From Chitinophagaceae bacterium (GTDB lineage Bacteria > Bacteroidota > Bacteroidia > Chitinophagales > Chitinophagaceae): a stretch of DNA of 48,220 bases. The position numbers were made by a program, and so were the translations under genes. Below, in pieces: positions 34,682 through 42,955 of the stretch (position 1 is its first letter; each line of letters starts with the position of its first letter). Where the stretch lies: the NCBI GenBank assembly GCA_025933775.1, contig JAICZH010000009.1, positions 1-48,220 of the forward strand, read 5' to 3'. The notes below the pieces were generated by a model. The model worked only from the letters and a program-made list of their open reading frames with translations, was not told the DNA's origin and ran no database searches.

Positions 34682-34794
34682 AACCTTAGTAGAAAATCGT
34701 CCTTTGATAATTACTACCTTATTATCTTATTAAAAATGCGGTCATAAATAAGGTAATAAGGTTAGTACTTTAAATGTATTTTTTTACTAAGGTT
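34682..34794. promoter_or_regulatory. Nested inverted-repeat element upstream of GH43
   Basis: Two inverted repeats lie one inside the other. The outer arms AACCTTAGTA (34682-34691) and TACTAAGGTT (34785-34794) are perfect. The inner arms ACCTTATTATCTTATT (34716-34731) and AATAAGGTAATAAGGT (34747-34762) differ at one base. The half-site AAGGT/ACCTT recurs five times. The block is about 96-208 bases upstream of the GH43 start, within a 270-base gap, so an operator cluster or a small repeat element are both possible. Confidence 0.55.
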
Positions 34795-34856
34795 TATATC
34801 ACAAACTTCTATAAATTTTACAAAGCACTAAGCGTACAACTGATTTAATTCAAAAA

Positions 34857-36038
34857 TCACCTCACCTCAATAGACCCCGTTTTTTTATTCTTTATAATAA
34901 ACTTTTTTTCTCCTGATGGAAGAGTTTCTTCTTTTATTAAATAAAAATCTTTGTCATAATCTGTCATTTGTTTTGTTTCTTTCTTTGCTGCAATGCCACG
35001 CCAGTCGGTAATTACAACCGGTTCCCATCTTTTGGTAGCAGCAGAAAGATAAGCAGCATCCAATATCGCATTTACAATGTATCCATCATAAAAACTTTCA
35101 TGAGGCTGCCGTTTATTTTCAATGGCTTCAAACATATCGGTAAACATGTGGTTATATCCCAACTCATTCATTTCATCACCCACAGGAAAAAGCCAGCCGG
35201 TATTGCTTTCTGCTTTTTCGGCAACATAACTGTTACTCTTACCCGAAGTAAACATATCGAAACCGGTGCGTAAAAAATTATTTACCCATATTGTTCCTTC
35301 GGTTCCCATTACTTCGTCACGCAAATCCATACCACCGCGAAATGACCAGCTCACTTCAAACTGGCCAATGGCGCCGTTTTCATACTTTACCAAACCAATA
35401 GCATTATCTTCCGCATCAATAGGATGCACTCTTGTATCGGCCCAGCACATTACTTCAATAGGCTTAATATTTTTTCCAATAAAATTTCTGCTGATCTCTA
35501 CACAATGACAACCGAGGTCAACCATGGCTCCGCCCCCCGATTTTTCCTTATCCCAAAACCAATTGCTGTGTGGCCCGGGATGGGTTTCACGGCTCTTTGC
35601 CCAAATCACTTCACCAATGTTTCCGTTTTTTATTGCCGATAATGATTTTAAAAATTTGGGCGTATAACAAAGGTCTTCGAGATAGCCGCCGGTTACATTT
35701 GCTTTTTCCACAGCCTCCAACATTTGCAAAGCTTCCTGCGAATTGCGTCCCAAAGGCTTGGTGCAAAGCACATGCTTTCCTGCTTCGGCGCAAGCCAGTA
35801 CTGATTCTAAATGCAGGTCATTCGATAATGCAATGATCACGGCATCTATATTTGCATGGGTGATACATTCTTTCATATTTGTGGTATAACCTGGCACGTT
35901 ATAATCGTTTGCAAATTTTTTTGCATTAGCTTCTGTGCGGCTATACACCATAGTAATTGCGTCTTTTCTTCTTTGCGCTACCAATGCATCTGCATAAAAG
36001 CGGGCAATAAATCCTGAACCGAGAATGGCTAATTTCAT
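34857..36038 (-). CDS. Gfo/Idh/MocA family NAD(P)-dependent oxidoreductase
   Basis: Cytoplasmic sugar or inositol dehydrogenase-type protein of 393 aa. The N-terminal Rossmann domain has LAILGSGFIARFYADAL (residues 3-19), VIIALSNDLHLESVLACAEAGKHVLCTKPLG (about 67-97), where the C-T-K-P takes the place of the usual EKP with the catalytic lysine present. The C-terminal alpha/beta domain includes GGGAMVDLGCHCVEISRNFIG (about 168-188), the usual G-G-x-x-x-D-x-G-x-H block. There is no signal peptide, which fits processing of imported monosaccharides. It is upstream of GH43 on the same strand, separated by a 270-base gap containing the nested repeat. Substrate unknown. Confidence 0.93.
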   Translation of the reverse strand: MKLAILGSGFIARFYADALVAQRRKDAITMVYSRTEANAKKFANDYNVPGYTTNMKECITHANIDAVIIALSNDLHLESVLACAEAGKHVLCTKPLGRNSQEALQMLEAVEKANVTGGYLEDLCYTPKFLKSLSAIKNGNIGEVIWAKSRETHPGPHSNWFWDKEKSGGGAMVDLGCHCVEISRNFIGKNIKPIEVMCWADTRVHPIDAEDNAIGLVKYENGAIGQFEVSWSFRGGMDLRDEVMGTEGTIWVNNFLRTGFDMFTSGKSNSYVAEKAESNTGWLFPVGDEMNELGYNHMFTDMFEAIENKRQPHESFYDGYIVNAILDAAYLSAATKRWEPVVITDWRGIAAKKETKQMTDYDKDFYLIKEETLPSGEKKFIIKNKKTGSIEVR

Positions 36039-36059
36039 AATGAGTTTATTTTTTTTATT

Positions 36060-36097
36060 ACACTAATTATATCGAATCACACGAATTACACTAATTA
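36060..36097. repeat. Short direct repeat upstream of the oxidoreductase
   Basis: ACACTAATTA occurs at 36060-36069 and again at 36088-36097, with related ACGAATTACAC between. It lies 22-59 bases upstream of the oxidoreductase start codon. It may be a simple AT-rich repeat or a pair of tandem binding sites. Confidence 0.4.
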
Positions 36098-36120
36098 CAC
36101 AAATTTTTTTTATTCAATTT

Positions 36121-36142
36121 CGTATAGGCGTAACCGTTAGTT
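36121..36142 (-). repeat. Dispersed gene-end motif, copy 3 of 3
   Basis: CGTATAGGCGTAACCGTTAG followed by TT on the plus strand; only one base differs from copy 2. It lies 18 bases beyond the stop codon of the truncated minus-strand nucleotidyltransferase gene. Confidence 0.65.
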
Positions 36143-36160
36143 AATTAAAATATTAATTTC

Positions 36161-36310
36161 TTACCGGCAGGAGCGAATGATAAAACCCACATCGCTGTCT
36201 TCTTTCATAGTGCCTTTCGCAGCGCTACCGAAAAGATAAGCAGCTTCTACACCATATTGCAACATCAGCTTTTTTATTTGCGGTAACCGTTGCTCTATTG
36301 ATTTTTCCAT
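36161..36310 (-). pseudogene. Truncated nucleotidyltransferase (MNT/pol-beta-like) remnant
   Basis: A 49-aa frame begins MEKSIEQRLPQIKKLML and continues YLFGSAAKGTMKEDSDVG (about residues 25-42). This is the G-S-x(9-12)-D-x-D active-site motif of minimal nucleotidyltransferases, the partner of HEPN-type toxins or antitoxins in MNT/HEPN pairs. The second aspartate is glycine here (SDVG instead of SDID/SDVD), and the frame stops seven codons later instead of running the usual 90-100 residues. No HEPN gene is next to it. Loss of the metal-binding Asp and the short length argue for a decaying fragment. The dispersed 22-bp motif lies just past its stop and may mark the break point. Confidence 0.65.
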
Positions 36311-36381
36311 TGTTTTAAAATTAACTATTTAAATTAATAGGATTAAGTATAATAAGCACAAAGCAGCGCTTCTTTGTATTT

Positions 36382-36492
36382 TTTAGTAACGCGAAGAACG
36401 CTAAGATGCCGCAAAGATCACTGAGAAATGTTTTAAATAAAATATGAATGAACCCCCTTCGTTTTCTTTGCGTCCTTTGCGATACAAATTTT
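36382..36492. repeat. CGCAAAG-type dispersed inverted repeat, copy A (in a 311-base gap)
   Basis: The gap 36311-36621 holds TAACGCGAAGAACGCTAAG near 36388 and the opposing CTTTGCGTCCTTTGCGATAC ending near 36485. These form loose inverted arms around an AT-rich centre. A close relative with the same phrases lies at 37494-37612. No gene is visible in the rest of the gap. Confidence 0.6.
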
Positions 36493-36621
36493 TCTTACAG
36501 TTTTATAAACCTATCTCTGATATTGGTTTTGAGAACAAAATACTTAATCCTATAAATTAATTGAAATATTGTTATGGCAAACATTTCAAATATTTCAATT
36601 CAGTTTGAAAATCTTTTTAAC

Positions 36622-37449
36622 TCACTTCAACGCTTCATCTTTTTCTTTTTCTAAAAAATGAGCATTATCATTTATCTCTTCATTTTGCCACGTCATCAAA
36701 GCCTCGTCTGGCACAGCTTTTAAAGGAACTGTGCTGGATTGTGATGGCTCATTGTATGGAATGTTTTCGCTTCTGTTGTAAACTGAAATTAAAGACCATC
36801 TTGGTTTATCAGAAAGATTGGCTTCGGAGCGATGCAATAAATTACTATGAAAAAATAATGCATCACCGGCTTGTATTTCTACATAAATTAATTCCATTGT
36901 TTGCTGTGCAAGGTCAACATAATGTTGTGAAGCGCCAACCTGCTCGCCTGCAAATCCATGTTCAATTCTTCCCATTTTATGCGAACCTTTTATTATCTGG
37001 AGACATCCATTTTCTTTATTAGCGTCAGTAATTGCAATCATTACCGACATCATTTCGTCGGGAAATAAAAATTCATTCTTATACCAATAGCCATAATCCT
37101 GGTGCCACTCCCAGGCGCCGCCCACCTTTGGTTCTTTCTGCATAAGCTTGCTGTGAAAATGACACACATCACTCTCCCCATCCATTAATGCATCAACCGA
37201 ATCAACCATTCGTTTGCTTTTTGTAAGCAATCCATACGCATCATTGCCGGGCGTGTACCACAAAGTGAGTTTTGTTTTTTTACCTGTTTGATCATTGAGA
37301 TCAAATGCATGTTTGTGCAACGTATCATCGCCGGTTGCAATCTTGTATAATTTATTTACTTCATTCGGTTGCAAAAAATTTTTAATAATTACATAGCCGT
37401 CTTTTTTATATGCGGATATATTTTCTTTAGTTAATTGAAAGTTGGACAT
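36622..37449 (-). CDS. Phytanoyl-CoA dioxygenase (PhyH) family Fe(II)/2-oxoglutarate oxygenase
   Basis: Non-haem iron oxygenase of 275 aa, cytoplasmic (no signal peptide). The jelly-roll iron site is visible: WEWHQDYGYW gives His116 and Asp118, and NLLHRSEANLSDKPRWSLIS gives the distal His206 and Arg217 that would bind 2-oxoglutarate. The N-terminal AYKKDGYVIIKNFL is the usual PhyH start, and CLQIIKGSHKMGRIEHG is a conserved strand-turn. PhyH proteins are common inside Bacteroidota glycan loci, where their substrates are mostly unknown. It lies between the tandem GH144 genes and the oxidoreductase on the same strand, separated from GH144 by a 198-base gap containing a dispersed repeat. Confidence 0.92.
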   Translation of the reverse strand: MSNFQLTKENISAYKKDGYVIIKNFLQPNEVNKLYKIATGDDTLHKHAFDLNDQTGKKTKLTLWYTPGNDAYGLLTKSKRMVDSVDALMDGESDVCHFHSKLMQKEPKVGGAWEWHQDYGYWYKNEFLFPDEMMSVMIAITDANKENGCLQIIKGSHKMGRIEHGFAGEQVGASQHYVDLAQQTMELIYVEIQAGDALFFHSNLLHRSEANLSDKPRWSLISVYNRSENIPYNEPSQSSTVPLKAVPDEALMTWQNEEINDNAHFLEKEKDEALK

Positions 37450-37493
37450 AAGAATTTTTTTTATTTGAGATAAATGTATAGAATTTAGTATTC

Positions 37494-37612
37494 CTTAGTA
37501 ACGCAAAGAACGCTAAGTGACGCAAAAGATCGCAGAAAGATTTTTTTTAATTATGAACAACAGCTTTGTTTTCTTTGCGATTTCATTGCGCCCTTTGCGA
37601 TACAATCTTTTT
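37494..37612. repeat. CGCAAAG-type dispersed inverted repeat, copy B
   Basis: TTAGTAACGCAAAGAACGCT at about 37495 is opposed by CGCCCTTTGCGATACAATC near 37589-37607. The same phrases, in the same order, occur in copy A, about 1.1 kb away, so the two flank the PhyH gene. It occupies most of the gap between PhyH and the GH144 gene. Confidence 0.62.
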
Positions 37613-37647
37613 ACATCATTATTAAACTATCTATTGCATTAGCTGCA

Positions 37648-39069
37648 TTATTTAAAATACAAACTTTCAAATCCTAATTTTTTTAATCCTTTTTGTATTT
37701 CAGGAATTTTCATAAATAGATTCCATATTAATTGGCTTCTATAATTTTCAATCATTACCACAATCGGGCCTTCATCAATGGCAAGATGTGTTTTTGCATA
37801 CCAGTTTTTGGTTTCACTAAAACCATCTGCAAAACCATACGGACCCCAAATTTTATTTCCCAAATCATAATAAAAATGTTTTAATGCTTGCATACTGTAC
37901 TGCGGGGTATAAGGAAAAGAAGATAGCGCTGCCGTGGGTTGTATCACGCCGCGATCGTCCTGCGGGCAATGAGCTACATAGCCTTTGTAACTATCGCCGG
38001 CAGTGAGTCCCCAGCAGTTTGCTCCATAGCCTTTATAACGTTTTGGATTCTCAATGCAATAAGCACGATTGATGAGTGTATGATTTTTTGTTTGCTCTGC
38101 ATAATCAATTCCATTATCATCATTTAATCCGTTCGGATCAATTCCCATATAAGTATATTGTTCAAAAAATAACGGTCCCCCATACTCGAAATTTCCTAAC
38201 GGTAACGCATACCCGAAATATGATTTTCCATTTTTCCAACTGGTACTTTTTACCCATGAATTTTCATATAGCTCTTTTGAAATAGGATGCGAAAGAGAAG
38301 ATGCCGCAACAATATAAGTTATCAATGCTTCATCATAGCCATACACCGGAAAGTTCATATTAAAATCGTTTCGTGGGCTCCAGTGCCAGTAAAGCAATTG
38401 ATTGCTTCCTTTGCTATGCCAGTTCCAATCGGCATCCTGCCACATTTCTTCGATTCTATTTCTGAAATATTTTTCCAATGGCGTATCGCCATTAAAATAT
38501 TCTTTGGCGCATAAAAGCCCCATGAATAAATAAGAAGTTTCAACAATATCGGCGCCATCATCCAGCGGGCCGAAAGGAATTGTTTTGCCGGTAGCTCCAT
38601 TCATAAAGTGCGGAAAAATTCCATGATAGCGATCGGCTTTATTTAAAAAATCAACCATCTTTACCAAACGTTTTAATGCAGTATCTCTTCCGACCCATCC
38701 GCGATTTACTGCAACGATAGTTGCCAGCACACCAAAGCCGGAACCGCCGATGGCACAGGCTTCAGGACCAAATGTTCCTTTGCTGAAATTAGGAACACCT
38801 TCTGCCTCATTTATATAATCCCAATAATAATCGGCTTTTACGGTGTTATCTCTTTCGCGAGCCAAACCACTCACCGGGTGTGCAAACTGCCAGAAGTAAC
38901 GGAACGTTTGCCGTTGCACTACATCAAGCAATTCAGAATCGGATAAACCTTTTATAATTCCTACAGGAGCTATAGAATCAGGAAAAGTTTTTTGATGTTT
39001 ATTTTTTTGAGCCAATAAAATTGCGCCGCAAAAAATAAATATCGTTGTATAAATAATTTTATAAAACAT
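37648..39069 (-). CDS. GH144-like endo-beta-1,2-glucanase homologue 1 (glucoamylase-type fold)
   Basis: Exported (alpha/alpha)6-barrel protein of 473 aa. A signal peptide ends about residue 20 (ILLAQ). It matches the 'glucoamylase-like' PF10091 family that includes the GH144 endo-beta-1,2-glucanase of Chitinophaga. Key blocks are SDSELLDVVQRQTFRYFWQFAHPVSGLARER (about 43-73), AIGGSGFGVLATIVAVNRGW (about 107-126), YHGIFPHFMNGATGKTIPF, PLDDGADIVETSYLFMGLLCAKEYF (about 172-196) with several candidate acidic catalytic residues, LLYWHWSPRNDF, and CIENPKRYKGYGANCWGLTAGDSYKGY. It is a tandem duplicate of the upstream gene but carries about 20 extra residues (VKADYYWDYINEAEGVPNFS) near position 80. 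Activity on beta-1,2-glucan is inferred from the family. Confidence 0.85.
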   Translation of the reverse strand: MFYKIIYTTIFIFCGAILLAQKNKHQKTFPDSIAPVGIIKGLSDSELLDVVQRQTFRYFWQFAHPVSGLARERDNTVKADYYWDYINEAEGVPNFSKGTFGPEACAIGGSGFGVLATIVAVNRGWVGRDTALKRLVKMVDFLNKADRYHGIFPHFMNGATGKTIPFGPLDDGADIVETSYLFMGLLCAKEYFNGDTPLEKYFRNRIEEMWQDADWNWHSKGSNQLLYWHWSPRNDFNMNFPVYGYDEALITYIVAASSLSHPISKELYENSWVKSTSWKNGKSYFGYALPLGNFEYGGPLFFEQYTYMGIDPNGLNDDNGIDYAEQTKNHTLINRAYCIENPKRYKGYGANCWGLTAGDSYKGYVAHCPQDDRGVIQPTAALSSFPYTPQYSMQALKHFYYDLGNKIWGPYGFADGFSETKNWYAKTHLAIDEGPIVVMIENYRSQLIWNLFMKIPEIQKGLKKLGFESLYFK

Positions 39070-39122
39070 TTTTACTCTTATAAATTAATTTTTATAAATA
39101 AAATCTATTCCCTTCTCAACAT

Positions 39123-40475
39123 TTATTTTAAATAAGGACTTTCAAATCCTAATCTTTTTAATCCATTTTGTATTTCCGGAATATTCATAAACAATTTCCA
39201 TAATAACCCCGTGCGGTAATTTTCAATCATTGCAACAATAGGCCCTTCATCAATGGCAAGATAAGATGTAGCATACCAGTTATGCGATTCGCTGAAAGCA
39301 TCTGTGAATCCATATTTGCCCCATATTTTATCGCCAAGATCAAAATAAAAATATTTCAAAGCCTGCATGGAATATTCCGGCGTGTATGGAAAAGATGATA
39401 ATGCAGCAGTGGGAGAAATTACACCTAAATCATTTGTTGGCGAATGCGCGGAATATCCTTCATAATTATCGCTTGCAGTAAGTCCCCAACAATCGGCGCC
39501 GTAACCTTTGTAATGTTTTGGATTTTCAATACAGTAAGCGCGGTTAATTAAAGTATGATTTTTATTTTGTTCCCAATAATCTGCATATTGATCTTTTAAT
39601 CCATGCGGATCAAGGCCTAAAAAAGAATAGTGTGCAAAGAACAACGGGCCGCCAAAATCAAAACCTAACGGTAACGCATACCCGAAAAATTTTTTACCAT
39701 TGTAAAAATAATTATTCACTGCCCAGCCACGATGATACACCTCTGGTTCAATAGAATGTTCCGGCGATGATGCTGCAAGAATATAGGTGATGAGGCATTC
39801 GTTCCATCCTCTTATTTCATTGTTCATTGCCCAGCCATTGTTGGGGCTCCAATGCCAATATAAAACACTGATGCCGCCGCGTGTTTGCCAGTTATAATCT
39901 ACATCATTCCATAGCCACCTAATTCTTTGCCGCAATTCATTTTCTTTACGATTATCTTTATTAAAATAAGCTCTTGCGCAAAGCAATCCTTGCATTAAAT
40001 AAGAAGTTTCCACCACATCGCCGCCGTCATCTTTTGAGCTGAATGGAATTGTTTTTCCTGTTTCGCCATTGAGCCAGTGCGGAAATATTCCATGATATTT
40101 ATCAGCTTTAGAAAGAAATTTTACCAATCGTAAAAGACGACCTGCCGCTGTGTCTCTTGTGATCCAGTTCCTGTTGGCTGCAACAATTATTGCCATAACG
40201 CCAAAGCCTGTACCGCCCGTCGCTGCTACTTCCGGGCCGTAATCGGTAACGTTACTGCGTTCTCTTGCCATGCCGCTTACGGGATCGGCAAAATCCCAGA
40301 AATATTTGAAAGTTTGTTTTTGAACGAGGTCAAGCAATTCAGAATCGGAAAGATTTTTTTGTATAATTAATGATGAATCGTTAGAATTTTTTTCAACAAT
40401 TTTTTTTTTCTTTTGGGCAAATGAAAAATTAAAAAATAATAAAAAGATAATTAAGCAATAAAAGTTCTTCATCAA
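39123..40475 (-). CDS. GH144-like endo-beta-1,2-glucanase homologue 2
   Basis: Exported paralogue (450 aa) of the downstream gene, 53 bases upstream of it and in the same direction. A signal peptide ends at FNFSFAQ (about residue 21), followed by a KKKK basic patch. Conserved blocks correspond one to one: SDSELLDLVQKQTFKYFWDFADPVSGMARER, ATGGTGFGVMAIIVAANRNW, YHGIFPHWLNGETGKTIPF, KDDGGDVVETSYLMQGLLCARAYF, VLYWHWSPNNGW and CIENPKHYKGYGADCWGLTASDNYEGY. It lacks the roughly 20-residue insert of homologue 1. Having two such enzymes side by side suggests different chain-length preference or location, or endo versus exo action. Enzyme class is a family inference. Confidence 0.85.
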   Translation of the reverse strand: MMKNFYCLIIFLLFFNFSFAQKKKKIVEKNSNDSSLIIQKNLSDSELLDLVQKQTFKYFWDFADPVSGMARERSNVTDYGPEVAATGGTGFGVMAIIVAANRNWITRDTAAGRLLRLVKFLSKADKYHGIFPHWLNGETGKTIPFSSKDDGGDVVETSYLMQGLLCARAYFNKDNRKENELRQRIRWLWNDVDYNWQTRGGISVLYWHWSPNNGWAMNNEIRGWNECLITYILAASSPEHSIEPEVYHRGWAVNNYFYNGKKFFGYALPLGFDFGGPLFFAHYSFLGLDPHGLKDQYADYWEQNKNHTLINRAYCIENPKHYKGYGADCWGLTASDNYEGYSAHSPTNDLGVISPTAALSSFPYTPEYSMQALKYFYFDLGDKIWGKYGFTDAFSESHNWYATSYLAIDEGPIVAMIENYRTGLLWKLFMNIPEIQNGLKRLGFESPYLK

Positions 40476-40573
40476 GGCAAATAATTTTGTGATAAAGATA
40501 CGGCAAACGTTCGCCTTTATAATATCATCATTTAATGCTATGAAAAAAAATGTGCATTGTGAAATTTATAAAA

Positions 40574-41233
40574 TTATTTGTTGCCTGCTGCGATACGAAT
40601 GGTTTGCACATAATATTTTGCTTCATCAATAAATTTTTGTGTAACTGAATCATTTCTTCGGCTGGTTAATTCAAAATTAAAATCAATAGTGCCTCTTCTA
40701 AGAGTAGTACTTGCTAATAACTTTTTTAAATATTCATTTTTGGCGCTATCGTATTTATCAATAATAATAATTGAAAAATAACGATCGCCAATTTTTTCAA
40801 CCGTATCCGATTTTATAAAACGCAAAGAAGGATCATTGATGATATAAAATTTTTTATGATCGTGAAACGATAAAATGAAATCGCGGTTATTTGTTTTATC
40901 GCTGTCAGCAGCATTAATGTAAGGATTATGAATGATAGTAAATTGTTCCACAGAATCATTTAATGATTGGTAATGATAGCCGGTTTCCATATACACCGGC
41001 AAATGCTTTGGCTGAAACCTGTATTTTCTTTTTTCGCAAGGAGCGCCGCAATCAGAATAATGAATCCAGGTAAAAGAAGTATCGTAACGAACCGGAAGTT
41101 CAATGGAAACCTTGCCCAGTCCATCTTTCAAAGAAATTATTTGAGGCCTGGAAGCTTCCGGCGGCGAAATTTTTTTAATGGAAATATTACAGGCAATCAA
41201 TAATACAATAAAAAAAAATAAAATACTTTTCAT
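40574..41233 (-). CDS. Hypothetical lipoprotein within the glycan locus
   Basis: Not recognised. The start at 41233 gives a lipoprotein signal peptide MKSILFFFIVLLIAC-NIS with lipidated Cys15; the frame remains open 10 codons upstream (to 41263, 1 base after the previous gene). The mature part (about 200 aa) is beta-rich and polar with one paired-cysteine hairpin (DCGAPCEKRKYRFQPKHLP) and a C-terminal helix (VTQKFIDEAKYYVQTIRIA). No enzyme motif is visible. It is the third gene after SusD in a same-strand run and directly precedes the GH144 genes, so a surface or periplasmic glycan-binding or folding role is possible. Function is open. Confidence 0.7.
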   Translation of the reverse strand: MKSILFFFIVLLIACNISIKKISPPEASRPQIISLKDGLGKVSIELPVRYDTSFTWIHYSDCGAPCEKRKYRFQPKHLPVYMETGYHYQSLNDSVEQFTIIHNPYINAADSDKTNNRDFILSFHDHKKFYIINDPSLRFIKSDTVEKIGDRYFSIIIIDKYDSAKNEYLKKLLASTTLRRGTIDFNFELTSRRNDSVTQKFIDEAKYYVQTIRIAAGNK

Positions 41234-41264
41234 GTAAACAAGATGCTTAAAAAAAGTCATCACA

Positions 41265-42821
41265 TTATTTTCCGGTATTTTTTAAAATTATAAATGGCGG
41301 CGATTGTTTCCAATCAACTTTACTTTTCATCATGGAAGGGCCTATTGAAAAATTTCCTAAAATTAAATCAGTCTTTCCATCGCTATCAATATCGCCGGCA
41401 TCCATAGTAAGCCACCTGCCCATTGTTGCCTGCGGAATTGAATAGGGTTGAAATGTAAAATCGCCCGTGTTCTTTAAATACACAAAACTTTCTTCAGGTT
41501 GATGATTATAATCTGCAAAAAAAGAAATGGTTGCAATATCAAGATCGCCATCGCCATCATAATCTCTTGCAATAGCTTTGTAACAACCATTTATAGGATA
41601 AAAATATTTTTGCGTAAAATGATTGGTTTTATCATTCATAAAAATATATACTCCATGATATGGTTTTAGCACTGGTGAATAATCTGCATTATCGCCGCAG
41701 GTATAAACAATATCGGGATAACCATCTTTATTAAAATCATCCAATTCAAAATAGGATGAACCATAAGACGGCGGAAATCTCAACACTTGTTGCTGATCGA
41801 AATTTCCATTTCCTTTATTGGTAAAAAGAAAGATACTTTCATCGCCTTGTGCGAAAAGCGCCCATATATCGGGCTTTCCATCGTGATTGTAATCTTGTAT
41901 ATACACTTTTATAGCGCCGGGAACATTTCGTAAAATATGTTTTTGAAAATGATTGTCGCCAAGGTTTTCCATCCAAGATAATGCACCGGTTAAAAATCCA
42001 AATTCGCAAATCACGTAATCCATTTTTCCATCATTGTTCAAATCAACAGGAGTTATTTGCACAGGCCGTTGCAAACTATCAATAAACGATGTGGTATCTT
42101 TTTGATACCGGTTATCCGGATTTTCATGAATTAATATTCCTTTGCCAAACTTACCATTGTTTGGATTTAAAATTCCTATATCACATGCCAGTAAATTATT
42201 TTTTTCATAATCAATGTCAACCACCGGGCCGGTATTTGTAACTGAATCTTTTATTTTTAAATTGCTATCAAAAAAATAAATATTTTGTTTTATCGCATCG
42301 CTTATAACAATGGTATGCAGTGTATCGCCGGGATAAAATTTTACATAAGTGGTTGCAGCATTCCTATAAGTTTGCGAAGGTATTTCTACATTAAAAAGAG
42401 AAAGCCCGTTAGTAATTTTTTTATCTCTTTTTTGTGCCGGCAACGAATCAGGAGAAGTGGCTACATAGTAATCAATAATATTTTGCCATTGCTCTAAACT
42501 CACATCAGGTTGCGAAGGATAAAAATTGGAACCAATATTTTTATCTCTTATTACCGGATACATGTTAAACCCTAGATTAAAAATGCCCAGTCGTGGCCCC
42601 ATTTGCGGCAGCACGCCTTTTTCCCAGCTTTTAGCATCAAGCAAAGAAGGATCGGGAAACTGGTGACAGGTGGCGCAATAAATTTTTGCAAGCGATTCTC
42701 CTTTTTTTATGCTGGATAATGAAACATCAGCATGGGCGCTGTTTCTATGATAATTTGTACAGGAAAATAAAATAAAAAGAAAAAAAGTAAATAATAAAAA
42801 AACGTGGTTATATTTTATCAT
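41265..42821 (-). CDS. Cytochrome c-like/VCBS (FG-GAP) repeat lipoprotein
   Basis: Surface or periplasmic lipoprotein of 518 aa: the signal peptide ends FILFSC-TN with lipidated Cys21. A haem c site, YCATCHQF (Cys49, Cys52, His53), follows, and LPQMGPRLG about 20 residues later offers Met74 as possible axial ligand. From about residue 150 the protein is a series of FG-GAP/VCBS-like repeats with Ca2+-type loops DLNNDGKMD, DYNHDGKPD, DFNKDGYPD, DYDGDGDLD and DIDSDGKTD, suggesting a beta-propeller of five or more blades. It lies downstream of the larger VCBS protein on the same strand. Role in electron transfer or glycan binding is unknown; the combination is unusual beside a SusD. Confidence 0.88.
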   Translation of the reverse strand: MIKYNHVFLLFTFFLFILFSCTNYHRNSAHADVSLSSIKKGESLAKIYCATCHQFPDPSLLDAKSWEKGVLPQMGPRLGIFNLGFNMYPVIRDKNIGSNFYPSQPDVSLEQWQNIIDYYVATSPDSLPAQKRDKKITNGLSLFNVEIPSQTYRNAATTYVKFYPGDTLHTIVISDAIKQNIYFFDSNLKIKDSVTNTGPVVDIDYEKNNLLACDIGILNPNNGKFGKGILIHENPDNRYQKDTTSFIDSLQRPVQITPVDLNNDGKMDYVICEFGFLTGALSWMENLGDNHFQKHILRNVPGAIKVYIQDYNHDGKPDIWALFAQGDESIFLFTNKGNGNFDQQQVLRFPPSYGSSYFELDDFNKDGYPDIVYTCGDNADYSPVLKPYHGVYIFMNDKTNHFTQKYFYPINGCYKAIARDYDGDGDLDIATISFFADYNHQPEESFVYLKNTGDFTFQPYSIPQATMGRWLTMDAGDIDSDGKTDLILGNFSIGPSMMKSKVDWKQSPPFIILKNTGK

Positions 42822-42857
42822 TGATTAAAATAATTTTATTGAGCAGTAAAAAAATTA

Positions 42858-42939
42858 TTTCACGCAAAGGCGCATAAGATATTAAGACGCAAAAATATTT
42901 TCTTAGCGTCTTTATTAACTTAGTTTTCTTTGCGTGAAA
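42858..42939. repeat. CGCAAAG-type inverted repeat, copy C
   Basis: TTTCACGCAAAG (42858-42869) and CTTTGCGTGAAA (42928-42939) are perfect 12-bp inverted arms 58 bases apart. An inner pair (AAGACGC near 42894 and GCGTCTT near 42906) makes a second, smaller fold. It fills most of the gap between the two VCBS genes. It belongs to the same style as copies A and B. Confidence 0.65.
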
Positions 42940-42955
42940 CCAAATGGTACGATCA

